64,000 nt of DNA from Dryocola sp032051265 (GTDB lineage: Bacteria > Pseudomonadota > Gammaproteobacteria > Enterobacterales > Enterobacteriaceae). Position numbers and translations under genes: made by a program. The notes below the pieces were generated by a model. The model was given only the letters and a program-made list of their open reading frames with translations, was not told the DNA's origin and made no database searches. The stretch spans positions 62,001 through 126,000 of the forward strand of contig DAMBYU010000006.1 of NCBI GenBank assembly GCA_032051265.1. The letters run 5' to 3'. Shown in pieces: positions 37,094-46,095 of the stretch (its first letter is position 1; every line of letters begins with the position of its first letter).

Positions 37094-38740
37094 TCACCCC
37101 CTGTAAACGCGGGTCTCCCAGGCGTGCAGCCTGTAATCCTCATCCACCTGCGGATAATTACCCAGCACGCAATGCATCCCCTGAAGCGACAGCTCCTCTT
37201 CTGACCAGTTGGCGGCTTTCGAAGACATATTGCACAGCACCACAAAGGTGTCATCTGCGAGATCGCGACGATAGGCATAAATCTGCTCGTGCTGCGGCAG
37301 CTCAAGCGCGTAGCGCCCGTAAATCAGCGTTCGCTCCTGGCGGCGCAGCTGAATCAGCGCACGATAAAAGTTCAGTACCGAATTCGGATCCTGTTGCTGG
37401 GAGGCGACATTAATCATCTCGTAGTTGGCATTGACCGGGAACCACGGCTCACCGTCGCTAAACCCGGCGTTAGGCCAGTTATTCCACTGCATCGGCGTGC
37501 GGGAATTATCGCGCCCGGTATTGGTCAGAAATGCGATAATCTCCTCTTCGCTTCTGCCCTGCCCGGCCAGTTCCCGCCACATATTTTTCGCTGACACATC
37601 ATCAAAATCTTCTATCCCGCCAAAGCGGGTATTGGTCATGCCGATTTCCTGGCCCTGGTAGATAAACGGCGTGCCCTGCATCAGGAAATAAAGCGCGGCG
37701 ATGCAGGTGGCGCTTTCCCGCCAGTGGTGCTCGGTATCGCCCCAGCGCGAAGTGATACGCGTCAGATCGTGATTTTCGACATACAGCGCGTTCCAGCCTT
37801 TCCCTTCCAGCGCCTCCTGCCAGGCGGTAAAGATTTTCTTCAGCACGGCAGGCTCCGGCCGTAAACCTTCTTCCGGCTCCCACAAGCGCACATGTTCAAA
37901 CTGGAATACCATGCTCAACCGGTTGCGGTGTTCACCGACCCATTCCTCGGCGCGATCCGCAAACAGGCCGTTCATCTCACCGACGGTGACGATATCGTAA
38001 TGTTTGAGCACGTTGCGGCTCATATCATCCACGTAGTCCAGCAGCCCATCGTAATTCAGATGGCTTTTCATCGACGGCGCATAGCGCAGTTTGTCCGGGT
38101 TAGGGGCATCGGCAAGCAGCGGCTCTTTTTTCATATGGGCGATAGCGTCGATGCGGAATCCATCGATGCCTTTATCCAGCCACCAGCGCATCATGTCGTA
38201 AACCGCCGCGCGCATGTCGTGGTTTTCCCAGTTCAAATCCGGCTGACGGCGGGTAAACAGATGCAGGAAATATTGCCCGGTTTGCGGATCTAATTCCCAG
38301 GCCGAGCCTTTAAAAATGCCCTCCCAGTTGTTAGGTTCCGCCCCGTTTTTACCCTCGCGCCAGATGTACCAGTCACGTTTTGGATTATCGCGTGAGGAGC
38401 GGGACTCAAGAAACCATGGATGCTCATCGGAGGTGTGGTTCACCACCAGATCGATAATCAGCCGCATACCGCGTGCGTGAACGCCGTCCAGCAACCGGTC
38501 GAAATCCGCCATGGTGCCGAACTCATCCATAATGGCCTGGTAGTCGCTGATATCGTAGCCGTTATCATCGTTAGGTGATTTGTACATCGGGCAGATCCAG
38601 ATCAGATCGATGCCGAGGTCTTTCAGGTAATCGAGCTTCTCAGTGATACCGTTCAGATCGCCAATGCCGTCACCGTTACTGTCTTTGAAACTGCGCGGAT
38701 AAATCTGATAGGCCACCGCCTCCTTCCACCAGCTCGCCAT
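37094..38740 (-). CDS. GH13 alpha-glucosidase (oligo-1,6-glucosidase/trehalulase type)
   Basis: A 548-residue cytoplasmic GH13 enzyme, last gene of the alpha-glucoside cluster. It begins WWKEAVAYQIYPRSFKDSNGDGIGDLNGI and has GFRIDAIAHM (nucleophile Asp), VTVGEMNG (acid Glu) and VENHDLTRI. The group cleaves terminal alpha-glucosides such as isomaltose, palatinose, trehalulose or sucrose. The RLDRD loop of sucrose isomerases is absent, so hydrolysis is expected. With the next gene it forms a PalQ/PalZ-like pair; exact substrate cannot be read from sequence. Confidence 0.85.
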   Translation of the reverse strand: MASWWKEAVAYQIYPRSFKDSNGDGIGDLNGITEKLDYLKDLGIDLIWICPMYKSPNDDNGYDISDYQAIMDEFGTMADFDRLLDGVHARGMRLIIDLVVNHTSDEHPWFLESRSSRDNPKRDWYIWREGKNGAEPNNWEGIFKGSAWELDPQTGQYFLHLFTRRQPDLNWENHDMRAAVYDMMRWWLDKGIDGFRIDAIAHMKKEPLLADAPNPDKLRYAPSMKSHLNYDGLLDYVDDMSRNVLKHYDIVTVGEMNGLFADRAEEWVGEHRNRLSMVFQFEHVRLWEPEEGLRPEPAVLKKIFTAWQEALEGKGWNALYVENHDLTRITSRWGDTEHHWRESATCIAALYFLMQGTPFIYQGQEIGMTNTRFGGIEDFDDVSAKNMWRELAGQGRSEEEIIAFLTNTGRDNSRTPMQWNNWPNAGFSDGEPWFPVNANYEMINVASQQQDPNSVLNFYRALIQLRRQERTLIYGRYALELPQHEQIYAYRRDLADDTFVVLCNMSSKAANWSEEELSLQGMHCVLGNYPQVDEDYRLHAWETRVYRG

Positions 38741-38742
38741 CG

Positions 38743-40389
38743 TTACCTCCCGATAAGTAGTGCAAATGATTCATAAGGCTGAAGCTCAAGGCTTACCGCC
38801 AGGGCGTCACGCGGCGCATAATTGCTGACCAGACACTCGCCGTGCCAGGCCTGCATCTCCTCAGGAATATCAAGCGTAAGATGCTCGCGAGAAAAGTTAT
38901 TCACCACCAGCAGCCGCTCGTCGTTAAACGTTCTTAGCCAGGCGAACACCTGCGGATGCTCTTTCAGAATGGGCCTGAAATCGCCGTACACCAGGATCGG
39001 ATACTGCTTACGCAACGCCACCAGCTTCTGGTAATGCCACAGAATGGAATCAGGCTCGGCCAGCGCTGCGGCGACGTTGATTTCAGGGTAGTTGGGGTTG
39101 ACGGCAATCCACGGCGTACCGGTGGTGAATCCGGCGTTCGGACTGTCATCCCACTGCATTGGCGTACGCGCATTGTCCCGGCCGTTGGCGTGTATCCCGG
39201 TCATCATCTCATCGTGACTTATGCCGCCGGTCAGCCGCTCCCGGTAAAGATTGAGGCTTTCAATATCGCGATACTCCTCGATAGTGGCGTAGCGCACGTT
39301 GGTCATGCCGATTTCTTCACCCTGATAGATATAGGGCGTCCCCTTCAGGCAATGCAGCGCGGTGCCCAGCATTTTGGCGGAAGCTTCGCGAAACTCGCCT
39401 TCATCGCCAAATTTCGACACGGCGCGAGGCAGATCGTGGTTGCTCCAGAACAGCGAGTTCCAGCCGCGGTCGGCGAGCGCCGTTTGCCACTTTTCAATCA
39501 CCGCTTTAAAATTCGCCAGCACGAACGGCTTGCTGCGCCATTTGCCCGCCTGCTCATCCCAGAACTGTTTGATATGGTCGAACTGGAAGACCATCGACAG
39601 CTCTTCGCGATCGTTTGCGCTATAGAGCAGCGCATCCTGCGGCGAGGCGCTCCAGGCTTCGCCTACCGTCACATAATCCCCTTTACCGAAAGTGGCGCGG
39701 TTCATCTGGCGAATCAGCATGTGCAGATTTTTACCGTTCGCCATAATCTGGTTATCCACCTCTTTACCGATCAGATCGATAACGTCCATACGGAAGCCGC
39801 CGATCCCTTTATCCAGCCAGCGGTTCATCATGGCGTGAACCTCTTCGTGCACGCGGGGATTATCCCAGTTGAGATCCGGCTGCCGTTTAGAAAACTGATG
39901 CAGATAATATTCGCCGCTGGCCTCGTCATACGCCCAGCCGCTGCCGCCAAAGTAGGAACGGAAATGGTTCGGCGGGCCGCCGTCTGCCGCTGGTTTACGC
40001 CAGATGTAGAAGTCGCGGTACGGACTGTCCCGGGATTCCAGCGCGTTAATAAACCAGGGGTGTTCGTCGGAAGTATGGTTGACGACAAGATCCATCAGAA
40101 TATGGATATCGCGCTGCTTTGCCTTGCGGATCAGCTCTTCCATCTCCGCCATCGTGCCGAACTCGGCGGCAATATCTTCATAGTCGGAGATGTCGTAACC
40201 GTTATCGTCCATTGGCGAGCGGTAGACCGGCGAGAGCCAGATTAAATTGATGCCAAGCTGTTGAAGATAATCAAGCTTGCTGATGATACCGGCAAGGTCG
40301 CCTACGCCATCGCCGTTACTGTCCATAAAGCTGCGCGGATAGATCTGGTACACCACCGCGTTGTGCCACCATTTTTTTTCCACTTGCAT
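38743..40389 (-). CDS. GH13 alpha-glucosidase (second enzyme of the cluster)
   Basis: Also 548 residues and clearly related to the downstream enzyme but well diverged. Catalytic sequences are GFRMDVIDLI, VTVGEAWS and SNHDLPRAVS; it starts KKWWHNAVVYQIYPRSFMDSNGDGVGD. Two glucosidases with one transporter suggest hydrolysis of two linkages or isomers, as with palatinase and trehalulase in Erwinia rhapontici. It starts six bases after the ATPase gene and two bases before the next glucosidase, a tight operon. Confidence 0.85.
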   Translation of the reverse strand: MQVEKKWWHNAVVYQIYPRSFMDSNGDGVGDLAGIISKLDYLQQLGINLIWLSPVYRSPMDDNGYDISDYEDIAAEFGTMAEMEELIRKAKQRDIHILMDLVVNHTSDEHPWFINALESRDSPYRDFYIWRKPAADGGPPNHFRSYFGGSGWAYDEASGEYYLHQFSKRQPDLNWDNPRVHEEVHAMMNRWLDKGIGGFRMDVIDLIGKEVDNQIMANGKNLHMLIRQMNRATFGKGDYVTVGEAWSASPQDALLYSANDREELSMVFQFDHIKQFWDEQAGKWRSKPFVLANFKAVIEKWQTALADRGWNSLFWSNHDLPRAVSKFGDEGEFREASAKMLGTALHCLKGTPYIYQGEEIGMTNVRYATIEEYRDIESLNLYRERLTGGISHDEMMTGIHANGRDNARTPMQWDDSPNAGFTTGTPWIAVNPNYPEINVAAALAEPDSILWHYQKLVALRKQYPILVYGDFRPILKEHPQVFAWLRTFNDERLLVVNNFSREHLTLDIPEEMQAWHGECLVSNYAPRDALAVSLELQPYESFALLIGR

Positions 40390-40394
40390 CTCCT

Positions 40395-41501
40395 TCAGAT
40401 CTTTTCCCCTCGCCCTAAACGCTCAAAAGCCCGCCCCGCATCATCAAATAAATAACAGCTTTCCGGCGGCAGACGCAGGCCGATACGCTGGTCGGGTTTG
40501 ATTTCGAGTCTTTCAGTATGGCGCATCACTAACGGTTCGCTACCGTAACCGCTATTTACGTAGAGCAGCGTTTCGTTACCCATGTGTTCCACAAACAGCA
40601 CCTCACCCTCAACATCTGCGTGGGCAAGTTCTGTCAGCTGAATATGTTCTGGTCGGATCCCCAGCCGCACGCTTTGTGCTTCCGGATGACTGGCGATCGG
40701 CAGGCTGATTTGCTGGCGATTCTCAAGCATCACCTCGCTGCGCTGCTCGCTTCCATGAGTCAGCACGCCCGGAATCAAATTCATTTTTGGCGAACCGATA
40801 AACTGCGCGACAAACACATTCGCCGGACGATCGTAAAGATCAAGCGGTGTGCCCACCTGTTCGATTTGCCCCTGATTGAGCACCACTATTCTGTCGGCAA
40901 GCGTCATCGCTTCAACCTGATCGTGGGTGACATACAGTATGGTGGCGTTGATGCGCTTGTGCAGCGCGGCGATTTCCATACGCATCTGCACGCGTAAAGA
41001 GGCGTCCAGATTCGACAGCGGTTCGTCGAACAAAAACAGGCTTGGCTCCCGCACAATCGCCCGGCCAATGGCCACGCGCTGACGCTGGCCGCCGGAAAGG
41101 TCTTTAGGCCGCCTGTCGAGTAAATGCTCCAGCTGTAAAATGCGCGCGCTTTCACGCACCTTTTCGTCAATGTCCTTTTCCGGCAGCTTCGCCATTTCCA
41201 GCGCGAACCCCATGTTTTGATACACCGTCATGTGCGGATAGAGCGCATAAGACTGAAACACCATGCCGATGCCGCGCTCGGACGGGGAATCGTCGTTAAC
41301 GCGCACGCCGTCAATGCGCATCTCACCGCCGCTGATTTCTTCAAGCCCCGCCACCATGCGTAACAGCGTGGACTTGCCGCAGCCGGATGGTCCCACCACC
41401 ACCACAAACTCTCCGCTGTTCACTTCAAGATCGAGCGGCTTAATGACTTCTGATGAGGTGCCGTAGCGTTTCTGGATTTTATCGAGTATGAGTTGCGCCA
41501 T
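40395..41501 (-). CDS. MalK/UgpC/MsmK-type sugar ABC transporter ATPase
   Basis: A 368-residue ATP-binding subunit with Walker A VGPSGCGKST, signature LSGGQRQR, Walker B LFLFDEPLSNLDA, the switch His in YVTHDQVEAM and a C-terminal regulatory TOBE-like domain (from about residue 240). It would energise the two permeases encoded just upstream for alpha-glucoside uptake. No symbol is given because the pal, agl and thu families cannot be told apart here. Confidence 0.88.
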   Translation of the reverse strand: MAQLILDKIQKRYGTSSEVIKPLDLEVNSGEFVVVVGPSGCGKSTLLRMVAGLEEISGGEMRIDGVRVNDDSPSERGIGMVFQSYALYPHMTVYQNMGFALEMAKLPEKDIDEKVRESARILQLEHLLDRRPKDLSGGQRQRVAIGRAIVREPSLFLFDEPLSNLDASLRVQMRMEIAALHKRINATILYVTHDQVEAMTLADRIVVLNQGQIEQVGTPLDLYDRPANVFVAQFIGSPKMNLIPGVLTHGSEQRSEVMLENRQQISLPIASHPEAQSVRLGIRPEHIQLTELAHADVEGEVLFVEHMGNETLLYVNSGYGSEPLVMRHTERLEIKPDQRIGLRLPPESCYLFDDAGRAFERLGRGEKI

Positions 41502-41503
41502 AG

Positions 41504-42352
41504 TTATCCCTTAATCGCTCCACTGGTTAGCCCGCTGACAATACGTTTCTGGAAGATGAGAACCAGCACGATTATCGGCAACGTCACCACCACCGAGGCC
41601 GCCATAATGCTGCCCCAGGGAAGTTCAAACGTAGACGCGCCGCTGAACATGCTTATCGCTACCGGCACGGTGCGTTTATCCCCGGAAATAATGAACGTCA
41701 GCGCGAACATAAATTCATTCCACGCGCCGATAAACGCCAGCAGCCCGGTGGTGACCAGCGCAGGCGCAAGAATCGGAGCAAAGACTCGCCGGATGATGGT
41801 CCAGGTTTTCGCCCCGTCGACGATCGCCGCCTCTTCGAGCTCCACGGGAATCGACTTCATAAACGTCGTTAACACCCAGACGGTAAACGGCAGCGAAAAG
41901 GTGGTGTAGGAGAGAATAAGCGCGCCCAGAGAATCGTAAAGCCCCAGGAAACGCACCAGTTCAAACATGCCGGTCAGCACCGCCACCTGCGGAAACATCG
42001 AGACGCAAAGTATGGTAAACAGCAGAAATTTACGGCCGCGAAACTGCACCCGCGCCAGGGCGAAGGAGGCCGTAATAGAGACCAGCAGGCAAAGACCGAC
42101 GGTTATCGCCGCCACCAGCACGGAGTTCAGCAGGCTACGGGCGATGCCGTTATCTACCAGCGCCACCACGTAGTTATTCCAGTGAAAACCGCTGGGCAAA
42201 TAAGCCGGTAAAAATAGCTCCTGGCCGGTGCGTAACGAGGTGACAATCGCGTAATAAAAAGGGAACACGCAGAACAGCACGGCAAAAGTCGCCCCGGCAT
42301 AAATCACAAAATTTTGCGCGAATTTGCGCTGCCGACGAGTGGTTTTCATCAC
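41504..42352 (-). CDS. MalG-type sugar ABC transporter permease
   Basis: A 282-residue inner-membrane permease with six predicted spans and the EAA loop EEAAIVDGAKTWTIIRRVFAPIL. It pairs with the MalF-type protein encoded upstream, whose end it overlaps by four bases. It is part of the alpha-glucoside importer. A second Met directly after the first leaves the exact start open by one codon. Confidence 0.87.
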   Translation of the reverse strand: MMKTTRRQRKFAQNFVIYAGATFAVLFCVFPFYYAIVTSLRTGQELFLPAYLPSGFHWNNYVVALVDNGIARSLLNSVLVAAITVGLCLLVSITASFALARVQFRGRKFLLFTILCVSMFPQVAVLTGMFELVRFLGLYDSLGALILSYTTFSLPFTVWVLTTFMKSIPVELEEAAIVDGAKTWTIIRRVFAPILAPALVTTGLLAFIGAWNEFMFALTFIISGDKRTVPVAISMFSGASTFELPWGSIMAASVVVTLPIIVLVLIFQKRIVSGLTSGAIKG

Positions 42353-43266
42353 CGCTTCTCCTTCTCGTTTAAACGTGAGACACGGATAAAGCAGGCGGCA
42401 ATGCCCGCCACCATCATAAACACCAGCACCGAGGCCGCGGACCCCACGCCCATGTCCTGATAGGAGACGATCTGCTCACGCGCATAGCCGGATACGGACA
42501 TCGTAGCCTCGCTGTTGGAGGTCAGGACAAAGATCAGATCGAAGATGCGCATGGCGTCCATCACGCGGAAGATCAGCGCCACGATCATCGCAGGCATGAT
42601 GAGCGGCAGCGTGATGCGTTTAAAGCGCTGCCACGCGCTGGCACCGTCCACCCGAGCCGCCTCGTAGAGATCGTTGGGAATGAGCTGCAGCGCCGCCAGC
42701 AGCATCAGCGCCATAAAGGGGGTAGTCTTCCAGACATCGGCAATCACCACCGCCCACATGGAAAGCGACGGCTCGGCAATCCACGCCAGATGCGCCTGAT
42801 AGCCAAAGATCTTCGCCAGCAGATCGTTGACCACGCCATACTGATCGTGGAACATCCAGCCCCACATTTTGGCGCTCACAATGGTCGGAATGGCCCACGG
42901 CACCAGGATGGCGGTGCGCACCAGCCCCTGGCCGCGAAACTTCTGGTTCATCAGCAAGGCCAGCAACATGCCGAACAATAATTCAAGACCAACCGACATC
43001 ACGGTAAACCACAGCGTATTGCCTACCGCCTGCCACCAGAGCGGATCGACCAGCACGCCGCTGCTGTCGCCATCGTTACTGGCATAGTAGTTCGCCAGAC
43101 CCACCATTTCATACCCGGACGGGTTATCGAGCATCGCATTGGTGAAGCTGAAGAAAAAGGTGCGCACCAGCGGCCAGCCAGCCGCCAGTGCAAGCAACAC
43201 AAGCGCGGGCGCCACCAGTATCCACGCGATACGGCGGCGGCGCTGTTGATAGCCGATATGTGCCAA
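42349..43266 (-). CDS. MalF-type sugar ABC transporter permease
   Basis: A 305-residue inner-membrane permease. The EAA loop reads YEAARVDGASAWQRFKRITLPL and six hydrophobic spans are visible. It follows the binding-protein gene with no spacer and overlaps the next permease gene, the usual E-F-G-K order of CUT1 carbohydrate transporters. Confidence 0.88.
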   Translation of the reverse strand: MAHIGYQQRRRRIAWILVAPALVLLALAAGWPLVRTFFFSFTNAMLDNPSGYEMVGLANYYASNDGDSSGVLVDPLWWQAVGNTLWFTVMSVGLELLFGMLLALLMNQKFRGQGLVRTAILVPWAIPTIVSAKMWGWMFHDQYGVVNDLLAKIFGYQAHLAWIAEPSLSMWAVVIADVWKTTPFMALMLLAALQLIPNDLYEAARVDGASAWQRFKRITLPLIMPAMIVALIFRVMDAMRIFDLIFVLTSNSEATMSVSGYAREQIVSYQDMGVGSAASVLVFMMVAGIAACFIRVSRLNEKEKR

Positions 43267-44532
43267 TTAATGCCAGTCCTTGCCTTTCACGCGTTCCAGG
43301 CGTTTTTGCAGATCCGCAACGGCAGTTTTCCCGTCAGTGCCGCCGTTAAGTACTTTGAACGTTACGTTGAAAATGGCGTTAGAAACGCGCGGATACTGAC
43401 TTTTGGTCGCCGTTGCCGGGCGTGGCACCGCATTGGCGAAGATCTCTTTAAACATCGTCAGATGCGGCGCGGTCTCCAGTACGCTCTTGTCTTCATACAG
43501 CGCGGAACGCGTCGGAGAAAAACCGAGGTATTTCAACTGCATTTTCTGCGAGTCGGCATCGGTGAGGATCTTCAGCAAGGCGATAGCCGCATCTTTGTTT
43601 TTGGTGTTGGCATTGATTGACCACTGCCAGCCGCCCAGCGCATTGGCAGATTTACCATCCGGCCCGGCCGGGAGCGGTGCCACACCCACTTTACCTTTCA
43701 GCGGGCTATCCTCGCCCTGCGAGAGCAGATAAGCGTAAGGCCAGTTGCGCATAAACAGCGCGTCGCCGTTCTGGAACACCGCGCGGGACTCTTCCTCTTT
43801 GTAGCCAAGCGCCCCTTTCGGCGTGATTTTACCGATCCAGCCTGCGACCATATCCAGCGCCGCTGCGGCCTTAGGATTGTTGACGGTCACGTTCCCTTTT
43901 TCGTCGATAAAGGTGCCGCCGCCGTAAGAATCAATCCACTCCAGCGCGTTACAGGTTAGCCCTTCATACGATTTGCCCTGGAAGATCATCCCCCAGAAGT
44001 TTTTATGGCCGGCCTTACGCTCTTCTGCCTGTATTTTGGTGGCGATGCGCGTCAGATCTTCCCAGGTTTTCGGCGGCTGCTCTTTGTATTTTTCCAGCAG
44101 ATCTTTGCGGTAATAAAGCACGCCGGTATCCAGATAAGCCGGGATCGCTTTCACTTTACCGTTCACCGTGTCGTTCGCCCACGGGCCGGGGAAGAAGTCA
44201 TCTTTCATGTCGGCAACCGCATCGGTTAAATCGAGCGTTTGCCTGTCGAGCAACCCAACCCAGATGGTGTCGGACTGGAACAGATCCACCGCTTTTTCAT
44301 CTTTGGCAGCGAACAGTTGCTGAAGCAGAGCCAGCTTTTCATCCGAGGCCGCCGGGAATTCAATAAATTCCAGCTTATTGCTGGTCTGTTTTTCGAAACG
44401 GTCTTTGACGTAGTTGCAGTATTCCTTACCGCCGGGGGAGATCGGGCATTCCATACGCAGGGTATCGGCAAGCGCGGCGTTGGTGACACCCGCAAGCGCT
44501 AAGGTAATAAGACTTAACGTCAGCTTTTTCAT
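43267..44532 (-). CDS. Periplasmic alpha-glucoside-binding protein (CUT1 family)
   Basis: A 421-residue extracytoplasmic solute-binding protein, first gene of the cluster. It has a signal peptide (MKKLTLSLITLALAGVTNAALA) and the family-1 binding-protein fold, with aromatic-rich sequences such as FWGMIFQGKSYEG and FMRNWPYAY for sugar stacking. ATG 44532 follows GAGGAC; an upstream in-frame ATG at 44586 adds 18 residues before a normal signal peptide and is rejected. It resembles ThuE/PalE/AglE; the ligand is probably a disaccharide such as trehalulose, palatinose, trehalose or sucrose. Confidence 0.87.
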   Translation of the reverse strand: MKKLTLSLITLALAGVTNAALADTLRMECPISPGGKEYCNYVKDRFEKQTSNKLEFIEFPAASDEKLALLQQLFAAKDEKAVDLFQSDTIWVGLLDRQTLDLTDAVADMKDDFFPGPWANDTVNGKVKAIPAYLDTGVLYYRKDLLEKYKEQPPKTWEDLTRIATKIQAEERKAGHKNFWGMIFQGKSYEGLTCNALEWIDSYGGGTFIDEKGNVTVNNPKAAAALDMVAGWIGKITPKGALGYKEEESRAVFQNGDALFMRNWPYAYLLSQGEDSPLKGKVGVAPLPAGPDGKSANALGGWQWSINANTKNKDAAIALLKILTDADSQKMQLKYLGFSPTRSALYEDKSVLETAPHLTMFKEIFANAVPRPATATKSQYPRVSNAIFNVTFKVLNGGTDGKTAVADLQKRLERVKGKDWH

Positions 44533-44592
44533 TTTGTCCTCTTCTGTCAGACGTAACCAAAGGTGGCGGAAAAATAGCCATGCCAACCAAAA

Positions 44593-44604
44593 CGTTAGTT
44601 AACG
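44593..44604. promoter_or_regulatory. Candidate operator of the alpha-glucoside cluster
   Basis: CGTTA-GT-TAACG is a perfect 12-base palindrome 61 bases upstream of the binding-protein start, where a repressor could act. No regulator gene adjoins the cluster, so the protein that would bind is unknown. Confidence 0.35.
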
Positions 44605-44798
44605 ATCTGACCAAGCGGCAAGATTGCAGCCTAATCTTTGTGCAAAATGTGGAGCTACTGCACGGATATACGTTTTTTTTCCACTTTTAGCTGGAAGGCG
44701 CTATGCCGCAAAATAAATACGGAAGAGTAAAAAGCATAAGTTCACTATTACTTCAGGGTTTGTGGGATTACGCTTGTCGTATCAAATACGGAGGTCCT

Positions 44799-44960
44799 AT
44801 GAACACAACCAGACGTTATCTGCTCCAGTTAAAAGCTCAGTTTGAACGGGAAGGTAAGAAACAGAAACTGCTGGGAATTATCTGGCTTTCTCCCCAGCAG
44901 CGTTATGAGATTTTGCAGGAACTGATGATGCCGCTGGGTTGCAAGGCGGATAAGCGATAG
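44799..44960 (+). CDS. 53-residue basic protein, unknown
   Basis: ATG 44799 is preceded by a consensus GGAGGT and gives a 53-residue soluble protein, MNTTRRYLLQLKAQFERE..., rich in Lys, Arg, Leu and Gln and likely helical. A longer frame starting at 44703 ignores this ribosome site. I do not recognise it. It is divergent from the alpha-glucoside operon and convergent with the hydrolase gene. Confidence 0.6.
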   Translation: MNTTRRYLLQLKAQFEREGKKQKLLGIIWLSPQQRYEILQELMMPLGCKADKR

Positions 44961-44976
44961 CATCATCCGGCGATTT

Positions 44977-45807
44977 TTAGCTTTTCAAAAACGCCAGTAA
45001 ATCAGCATTCACACGATCTTTCTCGGTGGTGCAAATGCCGTGGGAGCCGCCTTCATAGACCTTAAACTGCGAGTCGGGCAGCGTACGGGCGGTAACTTTA
45101 CCGCAGGTTTCGAATGGGACGATTTGATCGTCATCGCCGTGGATAACAAGCGTGGGAATGGTCATTTTCTGCAAATCTTCACGCATGTCGGTTTCCGAAA
45201 ACGCTTTGATGCAGTCATACAACGCCTTGATGCCGCCCTGCAGTCCCTGTTCGACAAAACTTTCTCTGACGCCTTCGGAGATTTTCGCCCCGGGTCGGTT
45301 GTAGCCATAAAACGCCATCGTCAGCTCTTTGAAAAAATCTGCACGGTTAGCGCGCACGCCTTCACGAATGCCGTCAAAGACATCGATGGGTACACCGTCC
45401 GGATTAAAATCTGTTTTGACCATAATCGGCGGAACGGCTGCGATCAAAACCGCTTTTGCCACGCGGCTGGTGCCGTGGCGACCTATGTAGCGAGCCACTT
45501 CTCCACCACCGGTCGAGTGCCCGACATGAACCGCATCTTTTAGATTCAGGTGCGCCGTTAACTCCGCTAAATCATCAGCATACTGATCCATGTTATTTCC
45601 TTCCCAGGTCTGGGACGATCGGCCATGCCCGCGCCTGTCGTGGGCAATCACCCGAAAGCCGTTCTGCCCAAGGAAAAACATCTGATCTTCAAAAGCATCA
45701 GCCGTTAATGGCCAGCCGTGGCTGAAAACAACCGGCTGTCCTTCGCCCCAGTCTTTAAAATAGAGGGAGCTGCCGTCTTTTAGCGTAAGTTTATCGTAAT
45801 GGCTCAT
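44977..45807 (-). CDS. Alpha/beta hydrolase, non-haem chloroperoxidase/arylesterase type
   Basis: A 276-residue alpha/beta hydrolase. The nucleophile elbow is GHSTGGG (Ser in the middle), oxyanion segment FSHGWPLTADAF, and the C-terminus has the acid in VIHGDDDQIVPFE and His in GGSHGICTTEKD. Such enzymes hydrolyse esters and can show cofactor-free perhydrolysis in vitro; the natural substrate is unknown. ATG 45807 gives MSHYDKLTLKDGSSLYFKDWG as in family members; the frame open to 45885 adds a non-conserved leader. Confidence 0.85.
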   Translation of the reverse strand: MSHYDKLTLKDGSSLYFKDWGEGQPVVFSHGWPLTADAFEDQMFFLGQNGFRVIAHDRRGHGRSSQTWEGNNMDQYADDLAELTAHLNLKDAVHVGHSTGGGEVARYIGRHGTSRVAKAVLIAAVPPIMVKTDFNPDGVPIDVFDGIREGVRANRADFFKELTMAFYGYNRPGAKISEGVRESFVEQGLQGGIKALYDCIKAFSETDMREDLQKMTIPTLVIHGDDDQIVPFETCGKVTARTLPDSQFKVYEGGSHGICTTEKDRVNADLLAFLKS

Positions 45808-46005
45808 GATATCTCCAGGACCAGTGAAAACCGCGGTTAGCACGCAAGCGAGATGTGCCCCTAAAGGGTAATGCAAATCTGTCACCTGGCAGGTTTATTT
45901 ACGATGAGCAATTCGCTGGATCTCATTCCGGGCGGTTTATTTCGATAGTTTGACCCTGCTCGCAAAATGTTAACAAATATGATCAACCCCGTTCCCGAAG
46001 GCGTA

Positions 46006-46035
46006 ATGTTACCGATATCATGTTACCGGTATCAG
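46006..46035. promoter_or_regulatory. Two tandem GntR-type operators
   Basis: ATGTTACCGATATCAT (46006-46021) and ATGTTACCGGTATCAG (46020-46035) both fit the gluconate repressor site ATGTTA-N4-TAACAT with one or two changes. Their centres are 14 bases apart and 61-90 bases before the permease start. Confidence 0.7.
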
Positions 46036-46095
46036 AAACGTAGTGAATTATGCTTAACAGCTTTTCACCTGAAATTCGGCCCGAGGATAATTATT

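Noticed and set aside
38956..40245. 429-codon open frame antisense to a GH13 glucosidase gene
   Set aside because: The sense strand encodes a complete conserved enzyme; the antisense product is His/Val/Gln-rich without any family pattern.
37094..40389. Sucrose isomerase (PalI) as identity for either GH13 gene
   Set aside because: Neither protein shows the RLDRD product-specificity loop of isomerases.
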